A stretch of DNA of 37,619 nt, from positions 1-37,619 of the forward strand of contig JAOPZF010000247.1 of NCBI GenBank assembly GCA_025964255.1, in the 5' to 3' direction. Below the pieces are notes generated by a model that saw only the letters and a list, made by a program, of their open reading frames with translations, was not told the origin of the DNA and searched no databases. Of the stretch, positions 1 through 8,108 are shown in pieces. Position 1 is the first letter of the stretch, and each line of letters begins with the position of its first letter. The translations under genes and the position numbers were made by a program. The DNA comes from Solirubrobacterales bacterium. GTDB lineage: Bacteria > Actinomycetota > Thermoleophilia > Solirubrobacterales > 70-9.

Positions 1-45
1 ACCGAGGAAGGCCCCGGCGCGATCCGCGCCGAGGTCGGGGCGTAA
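1..45 (+). CDS. C-terminal end of an unidentified protein (partial)
   Basis: Only the last 14 codons and a TAA stop are in the window, reading TEEGPGAIRAEVGA. The frame is open from base 1. The tail is too short to name a family. The next gene begins 34 bp downstream on the same strand, so the two may share a transcript. Confidence 0.5.
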   Translation, partial: TEEGPGAIRAEVGA

Positions 46-79
46 GTCGCCCACGACGACGATGCGAAAGGATTAGGCG

Positions 80-397
80 ATGCTCTACGTCTGCAAGCTC
101 CACTGGCACATCTCCCCCCTGCGCGGCACGCGGTGGCTGGAGCTCTGGGAGCCCGCGGCGGAGAAGTGCACCGCCTACGGCGCCAAGAGTTGGTCCCTGA
201 CCCGCAACGACGAGGACACGCTCGCCTACGAGCAGACGATGGTCTGGGAGGACAAGGCCGACTTCGAACGGTATTGGTACTCGCCGGAGATCGCCGCGGC
301 CCGCGAATCGGTCGTCGCCTGGTACGGCATCCCACTGCTGCCGGAGTGGCACACCCTGATCGCCGCCCACTCGGTCGGCGCCACCACCGTCGTCTGA
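80..397 (+). CDS. small hypothetical protein, possible dimeric alpha-beta-barrel fold
   Basis: A 105-residue protein with no signal peptide or membrane segment. The ATG is preceded by a good Shine-Dalgarno sequence (GAAAGGA, 66-72) with a 7-nt spacer. It is rich in Trp and Tyr, with a motif like WEDKADFERYWYSPE near residues 56-70. That pattern recalls small stand-alone monooxygenase/NIPSNAP-like (ABM) dimeric barrels, but I do not recognise the family, so this is only a fold-level guess. It lies 13 bp before the nucleotide-sugar dehydrogenase and is probably co-transcribed with it. No catalytic residues can be assigned. Confidence 0.7.
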   Translation: MLYVCKLHWHISPLRGTRWLELWEPAAEKCTAYGAKSWSLTRNDEDTLAYEQTMVWEDKADFERYWYSPEIAAARESVVAWYGIPLLPEWHTLIAAHSVGATTVV

Positions 398-410
398 GCG
401 AGACGGCCCC

Positions 411-1658
411 GTGAAGCTGGGGATCGTCGGCCTCGGCTACGTCGGACTTCCTCTTGCCCTGGCCTTCACCGAGGCCGGGAACGACGTCGTCGCGCTGGAT
501 ACCGACCCGGCCAAGCTCGCCGACCTCGCCGCGGGCCGCAGCTACATCGAGGACGTCGCCGACGCCGAGCTGACGGCGGCCGCGCCGCTCCTCCACCCGA
601 CCAGCGATTACGCCGATCTCGAGGACCGCGAGGCGGTAATCATCTGCGTGCCGACGCCACTCTCGGGCTCGCGGGAGCCCGACCTCTCCTACCTGCGCGA
701 GGCCGCCGCGGCGCTCGCTGAACACCTCCAGCCCGGTCAGCTGATCGTGCTCGAGTCGACGAGCTATCCCGGGACGACCCGCGAGGAGCTCCTGCCGCTT
801 CTCTCCGTCGACGGCGGCACCGTGGGCGCCGATTTCTTCCTCGCCTTCTCCCCGGAGCGCATCGACCCCGGCCGCTCCGACCACACGATCCGCACCACGC
901 CGAAGTTAGTCGGCGGCATCACCCCCGCCTGCTCCGACCGCGCCCGCGCCCTCTACGAGCAGATCTGCGACACGGTCGAGGTGCTGAGCTCCCCGGAGAC
1001 CGCCGAGCTGGCGAAGCTCCTCGAGAACATCTTCCGCTCGGTCAACATCGCCCTCGTCAACGAAGTCGCGCAGCTCTGCGACCGGCTCGGGATCGACGTC
1101 TGGGAGGTGGTCGACGCGGCGGCGACCAAGCCGTTCGGCTTCATGCGCTTCGACCCCGGCCCCGGGATGGGCGGCCACTGTCTGCCGGTCGACCCCTTCT
1201 ACCTCGCCTTCAAGGCGCGCGAGCACGACTTCTATCCCGAGTTCGTCGAGCTCGCGGGCAAGGTCAACCAGGATCAGCCGGAGTACTGCGTGCGACGAAT
1301 CGAGCGGCTCCTCAACAACGCCGAAAAATCCGTCAAGGGCTCGAAGATCATGATCCTCGGTGCCGCCTATAAGCCGGGCATCGGCGACACGCGCGAATCG
1401 CCGGCGCTGCGGATCATGACCCTGCTCGCGGACCTTGGCGCCAAGATCTCCTACCACGACCCATTCGTGCCCGAGCTGCCCTCCCAGGAACTGAAGTCGG
1501 TCGACCTCGAGGCGGGTCTCGCCGACGCCGACCTCCTGGCGATCGTCACCGCGCACAAGCAGGTCGACCACGCCGCCGCGGTCGCCAAAGTGCCACTGGC
1601 GATCGACTTCCGCGGCGTCACCCGCGGCCTCGACCTCCCGAACGTCGAGCGACTTTAG
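411..1658 (+). CDS. UDP-glucose/GDP-mannose dehydrogenase family, nucleotide-sugar 6-dehydrogenase
   Basis: A 415-residue cytoplasmic enzyme starting at GTG. The N-terminus has the Rossmann motif GIVGLGYVGLPLA (residues 4-16), and the catalytic Cys257 lies in GHCLPVDP. A second, C-terminal nucleotide-binding domain begins near residue 305 (ILGAAYKPGIGDTRESPA). Family members oxidise the C6 hydroxyl of a UDP- or GDP-sugar twice with NAD+, giving a uronic acid donor. Length and the GYVGLPLA start are closest to UDP-N-acetyl-glucosamine/mannosamine dehydrogenases (WbpA/WecC/TviB type), but the substrate cannot be fixed from sequence alone. It could feed the polysaccharide locus that starts about 15 kb downstream. 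The stop lies 6 bp from the convergent clpS stop. Confidence 0.93.
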   Translation: MKLGIVGLGYVGLPLALAFTEAGNDVVALDTDPAKLADLAAGRSYIEDVADAELTAAAPLLHPTSDYADLEDREAVIICVPTPLSGSREPDLSYLREAAAALAEHLQPGQLIVLESTSYPGTTREELLPLLSVDGGTVGADFFLAFSPERIDPGRSDHTIRTTPKLVGGITPACSDRARALYEQICDTVEVLSSPETAELAKLLENIFRSVNIALVNEVAQLCDRLGIDVWEVVDAAATKPFGFMRFDPGPGMGGHCLPVDPFYLAFKAREHDFYPEFVELAGKVNQDQPEYCVRRIERLLNNAEKSVKGSKIMILGAAYKPGIGDTRESPALRIMTLLADLGAKISYHDPFVPELPSQELKSVDLEAGLADADLLAIVTAHKQVDHAAAVAKVPLAIDFRGVTRGLDLPNVERL

Positions 1659-1664
1659 CCGGCC

Positions 1665-1955
1665 CTAGCCCCGCTCGAGCGGGGCCATGGTGAGCCCCGC
1701 CCCATCGAGGAGCTCCCAGTAGTGCTCAGCGGGCTCGCGCTGCCCGGTCCAGACGATTGCCTGGCCGGTGTTGTGGATCTGTTCGGCGATCCGGTGGCCC
1801 GTTTCGAGGCTCACTCCCGGCAGCACCCGCGACAGCGTCTGGGCGACGTGATCGAAAGTGTTGTGGTTGTCATTACGGACGATCACGCGCCAGTTTCCGC
1901 CCAGACCTGAATCAGGGCCTGCGCTGCGGGGTTTTTCGATAGTCGAAGGCGACAC
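1665..1955 (-). CDS. clpS: ATP-dependent Clp protease adaptor ClpS
   Basis: A 96-residue protein covering the usual ClpS core: NWRVIVRNDNHNTFDHV near residues 21-37, then a middle helix region and a C-terminal strand ending PLERG. ClpS binds the N-domain of ClpA/ClpC and delivers N-degron substrates for degradation. The hydrophobic N-degron pocket is represented by the ND(H)NT segment. The start is GTG and no Shine-Dalgarno is visible. Instead a CATAAT hexamer ends exactly 7 nt upstream, so the mRNA is probably leaderless. It is convergent with the dehydrogenase at 411. Confidence 0.92.
   Translation of the reverse strand: MSPSTIEKPRSAGPDSGLGGNWRVIVRNDNHNTFDHVAQTLSRVLPGVSLETGHRIAEQIHNTGQAIVWTGQREPAEHYWELLDGAGLTMAPLERG
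1668..1685. other. perfect 18-bp palindrome at the convergent gene ends
   Basis: A perfect palindrome of two 9-bp halves (GCCCCGCTC and its complement) lies in the last codons of clpS, just after the stop of the dehydrogenase gene. It could form a GC-rich hairpin on either RNA and help termination, but no T-tract follows. It also encodes the C-terminal residues of ClpS, so it may be coincidental in such GC-rich DNA. Confidence 0.3.
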
Positions 1956-1962
1956 GTCCGCG

Positions 1963-1968
1963 ATTATG
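1963..1968 (-). promoter_or_regulatory. -10 element of clpS, leaderless type
   Basis: On the minus strand CATAAT is followed by 7 nt and then the GTG at 1955. No convincing -35 hexamer is seen at 16-18 nt. A transcript would begin at or next to the start codon. Confidence 0.5.
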
Positions 1969-1993
1969 CACCGGAATCGCGGATGACCGCGGC

Positions 1994-4738
1994 TCAGCCG
2001 GCCGGGACGATCTTCCAGCTGAAGACCGCGGTCGCGCTGCGCGCACCGGAGGCGCCGGTCGCATAGATGCTGACCTTGTGGCGGCCGGGCTTCAGCCGCT
2101 TGTAGACCTTCGGCGAGCGGCAGGCGGCGAACTTGCCGCCGTCGAGCTTACACATGAACTTGTCCCCGGCCGACCCGTTGAAGACGAACTTGGCGGTGGT
2201 CGAGCGGGTCTGCTTCGCCGGGCCGCTCTTCAGATTCGGCCTCGGCGGTGGACCGGACTTGCTCGATTCGGGGCCGGATCCGCCACCGCTCGGGGCGCCG
2301 CCACCTGACGGGTTCCCGCCGCCGGTGTCACCACCGCCGCCCGTGTCGCCACCGGTTTCGCCGCCACCGCCGCCACCCGTTTCGCCGCCGCCCGATTCTT
2401 CGACGGCCGCGTAAATCGCCGTGTAGGTCCCAGGCGCCGTCGAGGAGACTTCGTGCACACGCGCCTCGCCGTCAGACCAGCGCTGGAAGACGTATTTGAT
2501 CCCGCCCACAGTTTCTTCGGTCGGCGCCGCGACGGTCGTCGGGGAGCCTTCGATCGCTTTGTATTCGGCGGGCGTAACGAGGTGCGTTTCGCCGACCCCT
2601 ATGTCGATGCCGGGAGGTTCGGAGTGGATCTGGAGCGGCACCGGACGCGCCTCGACTTTGCGCGAGATTTCCGCCGATAGGCCGCGTGAGTCGGTGGCGC
2701 TGAAGATGAAGTTGACGAAGGAGGGGAAAGAGTGATCGGGCGCGTTGATCGTGCCCTCCCCCACGCCGGGGAAGACCTGGATCGGATGTTCGTGGCAGTT
2801 CGACGCTTCGAACGGGCAGTGGAGCAGGCGCACTTTCCAGTAGCTGTCTTCGGCCGGCATGTCGGCTTCCGGGTTGGCCTGTTCTTCGGAGTGGGCATAG
2901 CCTTCGAAGTGGATCGGCTGGCCGACACCCCAGGTGAGGGTCGGTTCCGGGTCGACGATCGTCAATTTGGGCGGCGAGTCACCCGGATAGATGGTCAGCT
3001 TGGCGATGGAAGTTTTGCCCGTTTGTTCGTCTTCGACGCGAACTGCGACCGGCACATTTTTGGTCGGGTCCGTGTACTCGACCTCCTGTTCCGGTGAGTC
3101 GGAGCCATCGTTGAATTCACCAGCGCCGTCAAGGTCCCATTCGTACTTGGCGGTGTGACCCGCCGGGACGGTGGAGCCACTCGCGTCGAGGTCGACGGTC
3201 AGCGGCACGTTCCCGTACGGGTGGCCGGTCGTCGTCAGGCGCGCCGTCACCGCTTCGGGGTCGTAGACGATTTTGTTGATCGAGCCCTCGTCGAGGGTCG
3301 TGTAGTAGATCGACCCTTCCGGCCCCTGCTCGATGTCGACGCCCGGATAGTCGGAGACTTCGGAGGAGAGGAACGGGCGCACGGTCGCGGGGTCGGGTTC
3401 GCCATCCGCGTCGGCGAGCATCACGTAGATGCAGTGGCGGACCGAGTCGGAGAAGAAGAGAGCGTTGTCGTATTCGGCGGGATAGGTGCTGCCTTCGTAG
3501 AAGGCCTGGCCGGAGATCGCCGAGCCCGAGTCGTGGCTGCATTCGTCACCGGGCACAACCGGCTCGAAGTGCGAGTAGTAGAAGAACGGTTCCTCGGTCG
3601 CGCCCGGCGTGTCGTAGAGCCGTTCACAGGCGTTCAATCCGAGGACCGAGAATTCTTTCTCCGGTTCCGGTCCTTCGTAGCAAGGCCAACCCGAGTTATA
3701 GATCGGTTCGCCGACCTGGAGATGGTCGATCGGGATGCGGTCGATCTCCTCCCACAGGTTGGCACCGACGTTGCCGAGGAAGACGTCACCAAGGCGCGGG
3801 TTGACAACGAAGCGGAACGGGTTGCGGAAGCCGAAGCCGACGATCCGCCGGGCGTTGGCGTTGGTGGAGAGGAAGTCGGGATTTTCCGGCCAGCCTTCGC
3901 CGGTGTCCGGGTTGATCCGGTCGAGGGTGCCGTTCAGCAGCACTTCGCCGCCCGGGCGCAACAGGCTCTGCGAGCGCAGGGAGCCGCCTTCGGCGTCGGG
4001 GACCGTCAGCGGGGTTCCTTTGGCGTTGGCGCCAGGTGGATCGCCACAGAGATTTTCGTACTGGCCGTAGTCGGTGTCGGTGTAGATCGCCCCCTCGCCG
4101 CCGCTGACGTAGAGCGCGCCTTCGGGCCCGAACGAGAGGTCGCCGATCGAGTGGCTGCTCGACTGCTGGCACCAGCCTTCGAGCAGGACTTTCTCTTCGG
4201 CTTCGCCGCCCTGTTCCTCGGCCTGGTCACCTTCGGCAGTGAGGCGGACCAGTCGGCCGCTGACCACGCATCTGTTTTCTTCCAGACATTCATCACCTTC
4301 GTATTCCGAGGTCCCGCTGCCCGCGGAGGGGTACTCCGGCATGTCTTCGGTCGGCGGCTTGCCGAGTTCGTGGTTGAAGGAGTAGAGCGCGTAGACGTAG
4401 GGGCGGCCTTCGTCGAATTTCGGGTCGAGCGCCAGCCCCAGGATCCCGTGGTCGCCCCAGTCGAAGGTCTGCTTGGCGAGGTTGGCGAAGACGGTCGCTT
4501 CGCTCGCCTGGTGCGCCCCGGCCGGGTAGACGAGGATCTTGCCGCCCTTGGTGGCGACGAAGATCCGCCCGTCGGGGGCGAATTTGAAGTTGGTCGCTTC
4601 GAGCCCCAGTTCTTTGGTTTCCAGGATCGGTTCGGCCTGGAAGCCGGGCGGCAGCGCCACTTCGGCGGCAGCGCTCGTCGCGGCGACCAGACAGGACACC
4701 ATCGCCAGTAGGGGAAGGATCAGTCGGAGGGGCTTCAT
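1994..4738 (-). CDS. secreted glucose/sorbosone dehydrogenase-like protein with PKD-like and C-terminal adhesin-like domains
   Basis: A 914-residue protein from the ATG at 4738, chosen because it gives a clean signal peptide (KPLRLILPLLAM... ending ATSAAA). Residues about 28-500 match the PQQ-dependent sugar dehydrogenase (GSDH) beta-propeller style, e.g. ATNFKFAPDGRIFVATKGGK, HGILGLALDP and GFGFRNPFRF. A PKD-like domain follows (AKYEWDLDGAGEFNDG, about 530-600), then a beta-rich region, a Gly/Thr/Pro-poor-complexity linker, and a final 80-residue domain with a Cys pair (FMCKLDGGKFAACRSPK). It probably acts outside the cell on sugars or glycans; whether it binds PQQ is unknown. In-frame upstream starts (ATG 4750, TTG 4783) would put a charged stretch before the signal peptide. 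Glutamate is mostly GAA, like other secreted genes here. Confidence 0.88.
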   Translation of the reverse strand: MKPLRLILPLLAMVSCLVAATSAAAEVALPPGFQAEPILETKELGLEATNFKFAPDGRIFVATKGGKILVYPAGAHQASEATVFANLAKQTFDWGDHGILGLALDPKFDEGRPYVYALYSFNHELGKPPTEDMPEYPSAGSGTSEYEGDECLEENRCVVSGRLVRLTAEGDQAEEQGGEAEEKVLLEGWCQQSSSHSIGDLSFGPEGALYVSGGEGAIYTDTDYGQYENLCGDPPGANAKGTPLTVPDAEGGSLRSQSLLRPGGEVLLNGTLDRINPDTGEGWPENPDFLSTNANARRIVGFGFRNPFRFVVNPRLGDVFLGNVGANLWEEIDRIPIDHLQVGEPIYNSGWPCYEGPEPEKEFSVLGLNACERLYDTPGATEEPFFYYSHFEPVVPGDECSHDSGSAISGQAFYEGSTYPAEYDNALFFSDSVRHCIYVMLADADGEPDPATVRPFLSSEVSDYPGVDIEQGPEGSIYYTTLDEGSINKIVYDPEAVTARLTTTGHPYGNVPLTVDLDASGSTVPAGHTAKYEWDLDGAGEFNDGSDSPEQEVEYTDPTKNVPVAVRVEDEQTGKTSIAKLTIYPGDSPPKLTIVDPEPTLTWGVGQPIHFEGYAHSEEQANPEADMPAEDSYWKVRLLHCPFEASNCHEHPIQVFPGVGEGTINAPDHSFPSFVNFIFSATDSRGLSAEISRKVEARPVPLQIHSEPPGIDIGVGETHLVTPAEYKAIEGSPTTVAAPTEETVGGIKYVFQRWSDGEARVHEVSSTAPGTYTAIYAAVEESGGGETGGGGGGETGGDTGGGGDTGGGNPSGGGAPSGGGSGPESSKSGPPPRPNLKSGPAKQTRSTTAKFVFNGSAGDKFMCKLDGGKFAACRSPKVYKRLKPGRHKVSIYATGASGARSATAVFSWKIVPAG
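2277..2402 (-). repeat. Gly-rich low-complexity linker coding repeat
   Basis: An imperfect codon repeat encodes runs such as GGGETGG, GGDTGGGG and PSGGG between the beta-rich region and the last domain of the secreted dehydrogenase-like protein. It is a flexible spacer rather than a separate element, and could vary in length between strains by slippage. Confidence 0.75.
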
Positions 4739-4871
4739 CGCGGAAGTCATGATCACCGGATCAACGGCGGAACCGAGTCTCAATTTGCACGGCGTCTGAA
4801 TCCGGTCCTGCGTCCGGCAGACCCAAGACGGCGGTTGGCGGGGCGTCCGCGATCATGCTCGTGAAGACCGG
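4739..4871. promoter_or_regulatory. divergent intergenic region (133 bp)
   Basis: This holds the promoters of the secreted dehydrogenase-like gene (minus) and the acyltransferase gene (plus). A GATCAT hexamer at 4851-4856 could be a -10 for the plus gene, giving a leader of about 8-10 nt. No clear -35 or operator repeat is visible. Confidence 0.3.
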
Positions 4872-6731
4872 ATGAGCAGGCCCAAGGACAGCCACTTCCC
4901 CTACATGCCGGGAATCGACGCGATGCGCGCGCTCGCCGTGCTCGCCGTCTTCGGCTACCACGCGGGCCTCGGCTGGCTGCCGGGCGGCTTCCTCGGCGTC
5001 GACGTCTTCTTCGTCATCAGCGGCTACCTGATCACCTCACTGCTCCTGCGCGAGTTCCGCGGCACCGGCGGCATCGAGCTCGCCCGCTTCTGGATCCGCC
5101 GCGCCCGCCGCCTTCTCCCCGCGGTCGGCGTGCTGATCGCGGTGGCGATGATCGTCTCGGCGATCGCCGACCCGAACAAGATCGACCAGACCCGTGGCGA
5201 CGCCTTGGCCTCGTTCTTCTACTTCGCCAACTGGCACTTCATCTTCGCCCACACCTCGTACTTCGAACAATTCGGGCGGCCAAGCCTCTTCACCCACCTC
5301 TGGTCGCTATCGGTGGAGGAGCAGTTCTACCTCTTCTGGCCGATCGTCTTCGCCGCCGGGATGAAGCTCTTCGGCCGCGGCCGACTCCTGCTCGGCGTGC
5401 TCGCCGGGGCGATCGCCTCGGTCGTCCTCGCCTGGATCCTCTTCGACCCCGGCCACGACGCCTCCCGCATCTACTACGGCACCGACACCCACGCCGTCGG
5501 CCTGCTCGCGGGCGTCGCCCTGGCGCTGGTCTGGAGCCCGGTCGAGATCCGCACCCACAAATCCTTTGGCCCGCTGGTCGGCCCGATCCTCGACGCGCTC
5601 GGGGTGGTCGCGCTCGGCTACCTGATCCTCTGCTTCGTCCACGTCCACGACTACGACCTGGCGCTCTGGCACGGCGGCTACGCCTGGGTCGCGATCGCCA
5701 CCGCGCTCCTGCTCGCCGCCCTCGCCCATCCGGCGGCGCGCCTCGGCAACATCATCGGCCGGCCGGCGCTGCTCTGGCTCGGCCTGCGCAGCTACAGCTT
5801 CTACCTCTGGCACTGGCCCGTCCTCGTGATGACCCGCCCCGGCGTCGACATCGACCTACCGCGCGGGATCCTGATCCCGCTGCAGCTGATCGCCTGCCTG
5901 ATCCTCGCCGACCTCTCCTACCGCTTCGTCGAGATCCCCTTCAACGGCAAGGCTAAGCTGCCACGGATGCCCGAGAGATGGCTTCGCGTCGCCCGCCCCG
6001 CCCTGATCCTCGGCGTCCTCGCGGTGATCCTGGTGGTCGGCTGGAGCGGCATCGTCAAGACCGGCAACACCGCCCCCGAACTGGCGGCGGCGTCGATGAA
6101 GACCTCCGCCCACGTCAGCGCGAAGCTGCCGGAAGCGAAGACCGGACCGGCCGCCCCCAAAGGCGCCAAGGCGGGCGGGAAGGCCGGCGCCGCCAAGGAA
6201 GCCGGCGAAGCGCGCAAGCAGACGCTCCGCCACTCCAAGCACTGGCCGCGGATCGTCATGCTCGGCGACTCGGTGATGGTCGGCGCCGAGGCCGACCTCG
6301 AGAAGCGGCTCGGCCCGGGCTTCTCGATGGACGCCAAGGTCGGGCGCCAGGCCGACGAATTCATCGCGATCCTCGAAAAGATCAAGAAGGGCGGCCACCA
6401 CCCGCAGGCGATGGTGATCCAGTGGGGCAACAACGGCCCGCTCTACAGCGAAGACATGGAGGCGCTGCGCAAGGCGACCACCAACGTCGGCCAGCTCTTC
6501 CTGATCTCAGACCACGCCCCGGTCTCCTGGCAGGACGAGTCGAACGAAGCGATCGCCGAAGCCTCGAAGCTCTGGCACGACACGACCGAAATCCCCTGGG
6601 CCAAGGCGGCCGAAGAAGGCGGCGAAAGCCTCTTCTGGGACGGCATCCACCTGACCCCGAAGGGCGCCGGCGCCTACGCCCGCCTCGTCTCCCAGGTGCT
6701 GCACGAAAAGATCGCCTTCCCCCGCTCTTAG
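4872..6731 (+). CDS. membrane acyltransferase-3 (OafA/YrhL type) fused to an SGNH domain
   Basis: A 619-residue integral membrane protein. The N-terminal part (residues 10-400) is an acyltransferase-3 domain with about ten membrane helices, an early YHAG histidine motif, the FFVISGYLIT segment and the SVEEQFYLFWP motif. After the last helix comes an Ala/Lys/Gly-rich spacer and an extracytoplasmic SGNH hydrolase-like domain: GDS with Ser467, the WGNNGPL block and the DGIHLTP block with Asp590 and His593. Such fusions O-acetylate extracellular or lipid-linked glycans: the membrane domain moves the acyl group out and the SGNH domain transfers it. The target may be the polysaccharide made by the locus downstream, or peptidoglycan. 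Glutamate codons are GAG (7 of 8) in the membrane part but GAA (14 of 18) in the outer part. The end overlaps the convergent CAP gene by 4 bp. Confidence 0.93.
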   Translation: MSRPKDSHFPYMPGIDAMRALAVLAVFGYHAGLGWLPGGFLGVDVFFVISGYLITSLLLREFRGTGGIELARFWIRRARRLLPAVGVLIAVAMIVSAIADPNKIDQTRGDALASFFYFANWHFIFAHTSYFEQFGRPSLFTHLWSLSVEEQFYLFWPIVFAAGMKLFGRGRLLLGVLAGAIASVVLAWILFDPGHDASRIYYGTDTHAVGLLAGVALALVWSPVEIRTHKSFGPLVGPILDALGVVALGYLILCFVHVHDYDLALWHGGYAWVAIATALLLAALAHPAARLGNIIGRPALLWLGLRSYSFYLWHWPVLVMTRPGVDIDLPRGILIPLQLIACLILADLSYRFVEIPFNGKAKLPRMPERWLRVARPALILGVLAVILVVGWSGIVKTGNTAPELAAASMKTSAHVSAKLPEAKTGPAAPKGAKAGGKAGAAKEAGEARKQTLRHSKHWPRIVMLGDSVMVGAEADLEKRLGPGFSMDAKVGRQADEFIAILEKIKKGGHHPQAMVIQWGNNGPLYSEDMEALRKATTNVGQLFLISDHAPVSWQDESNEAIAEASKLWHDTTEIPWAKAAEEGGESLFWDGIHLTPKGAGAYARLVSQVLHEKIAFPRS

Positions 6732-7363
6732 CGGGCGCGGAAGGAGGTGCGTAGGCCGATGTGGGGCACCTTGATGTGGGGGGTGCGGTGATGGCGGCTC
6801 GGGGTGGCGCCACAGTGGGAGCCGAAGTCCTGGGTCCAGATGTGGGCCCCGCGGTGGCCTTCGAGGTTGCCGATCCGCAGGGCGATCCCGATCGAGGAGT
6901 AGTGGCCGAGAAGGTTGGCCCGGTGCTCGGGCGAGTGCAGCCAGGCGACGAAGATCGAACGGACGCTGGCGTAGCCGCCGGTGCCCCAGGCGATGTTCTC
7001 ACCCGCCCGCCAGCAGCGTGCCGCGAGGTAGCCGCTGCGCTGCATCCAGAAGGTGAACTGGCGGCCGCAGGCCTCGTGGCTGAAGCTGTCGCAGCGGATG
7101 ATGTCGCCGGACTTTTTCCCCGCCGAGCGGTCGAGGTCGGCGGCGTTGGCGAGCGCGCCGAGACCGTCGTGGTCGCGGGCGTAGTCGGTCATGCAGTGCA
7201 TCGCGCGCTCCTGGACCGCGGGCGAGTCCGCGAGGTCACTCTGGTGCGGGCAGGCCGAGGGCGGCGCGACCAGGGTGCTGAGCCGACGGGCCTGGGCGGA
7301 GCCTGCGAAGAGGGCGGCGATCAGGGCGAGGACCGCGATTGCGATCGGGAGCTTTCGAGCCAT
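6728..7363 (-). CDS. secreted CAP-domain (CAP/SCP/PR1) protein, copy 1
   Basis: A 211-residue protein with a signal peptide (ARKLPIAIAVLALIAALFAG, cleavage after SAQA). The CAP signatures GENIAWGTGG and WLHSPEHRANLLG are both present, with His residues in SFSHEACG and SPEHRA matching the CAP cavity. CAP proteins are secreted cysteine-rich modules with lipid-binding, protease-like or unknown roles; bacterial members are poorly characterised. It lies upstream of, and on the same strand as, a second CAP gene (23% to 40% similar by eye; not computed), suggesting duplication. It may act at the cell envelope. The last 4 bp overlap the convergent acyltransferase stop. Confidence 0.88.
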   Translation of the reverse strand: MARKLPIAIAVLALIAALFAGSAQARRLSTLVAPPSACPHQSDLADSPAVQERAMHCMTDYARDHDGLGALANAADLDRSAGKKSGDIIRCDSFSHEACGRQFTFWMQRSGYLAARCWRAGENIAWGTGGYASVRSIFVAWLHSPEHRANLLGHYSSIGIALRIGNLEGHRGAHIWTQDFGSHCGATPSRHHRTPHIKVPHIGLRTSFRAR

Positions 7364-7453
7364 GCCTACTGACTCGCCAGGACCACCCCTCAGGCTTCGC
7401 GGTTACCCGATTTTCTGGACGGGTGTATGAGAAGTCAGTACGAAAGCTTGCAG

Positions 7454-8047
7454 TCAGAGCTTCCGGGCGCCGAAATCGACCGTGTAGGTCGCCGCGGCGC
7501 CGGCCCCGCCGAGCGGGAAGCCGCGGGCGACGCCGACCCCGGCGTCGCGGAATCCCGGATCGAGGATGTTGGCCCGGTGCGGCGGACTGTGCATCCAGTC
7601 GACGAAGATCTGCCAGGGGGAACCGTCGTGGCCTGAGCCGGCGGCGATGTTCTCACCGATCGTGAAGTCTTGGACGCCCTTGTCGAGGTAGCCGGTGCGG
7701 GAGATGCGGCTGTCTACCGATCCGCCGGGGCCTTCGTGGGCGAAGTAGCGATGGACGACCATCGAGTCCGAGTGGCCGGTCGCCGAATCGCGCAGGTCGG
7801 GGTTGTACTGGAGCGGGACTAGGCCGTAGTGGGCCCGCGCCCGGTTGATCAGGCAGAGCTCCGAGCTGCGCATCTGGTGCAAGGTCAGCCGCGCCGGTGC
7901 CGCTGTCGCATTCCCGCACGGGGTGCCGCCCGCGAGGCTCGCCGAGGGCAGCAGCGCCGCGCCCACCGCGACCAGCAACAGGAGCGCCGCGAAGAGCCCG
8001 CCACGGAGCTTGGCGGTTTCGAGAGCGATTGATGATCGTCTACTCAC
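7454..8047 (-). CDS. secreted CAP-domain protein, copy 2
   Basis: A 197-residue protein from the GTG at 8047, which gives a signal peptide (KLRGGLFAALLLLVAVGAAL, ending SASLAGG). CAP motifs are GENIAAGSG and WMHSPPHRANIL, with the HSDSMVVHRYFAHEGP helix before them. The frame stays open to 8185, but a longer start would run into the divergent sortase gene and put about 46 charged residues before the signal peptide, so the shorter form is preferred. It is followed by the copy-1 CAP gene 91 bp downstream on the same strand. Function is unknown beyond envelope location. Confidence 0.85.
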   Translation of the reverse strand: MSRRSSIALETAKLRGGLFAALLLLVAVGAALLPSASLAGGTPCGNATAAPARLTLHQMRSSELCLINRARAHYGLVPLQYNPDLRDSATGHSDSMVVHRYFAHEGPGGSVDSRISRTGYLDKGVQDFTIGENIAAGSGHDGSPWQIFVDWMHSPPHRANILDPGFRDAGVGVARGFPLGGAGAAATYTVDFGARKL

Positions 8048-8108
8048 AATTGGCGTGGCACGATACAGGTCCGAGAACCCGCCTTTCGTGAACAATGCGT
8101 GTAATTCG

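Noticed and set aside
2277-2402. Possible CRISPR or tandem-repeat array
   Set aside because: The repeats are imperfect codon repeats in frame within a gene and encode a Gly-rich linker; no spacer structure.
3155-4711. Long plus-strand open frame of 518 codons opposite the secreted dehydrogenase-like gene
   Set aside because: Arg/Val/Gly-rich composition typical of an antisense frame in high-GC DNA; the minus-strand frame has a signal peptide and recognisable domains.
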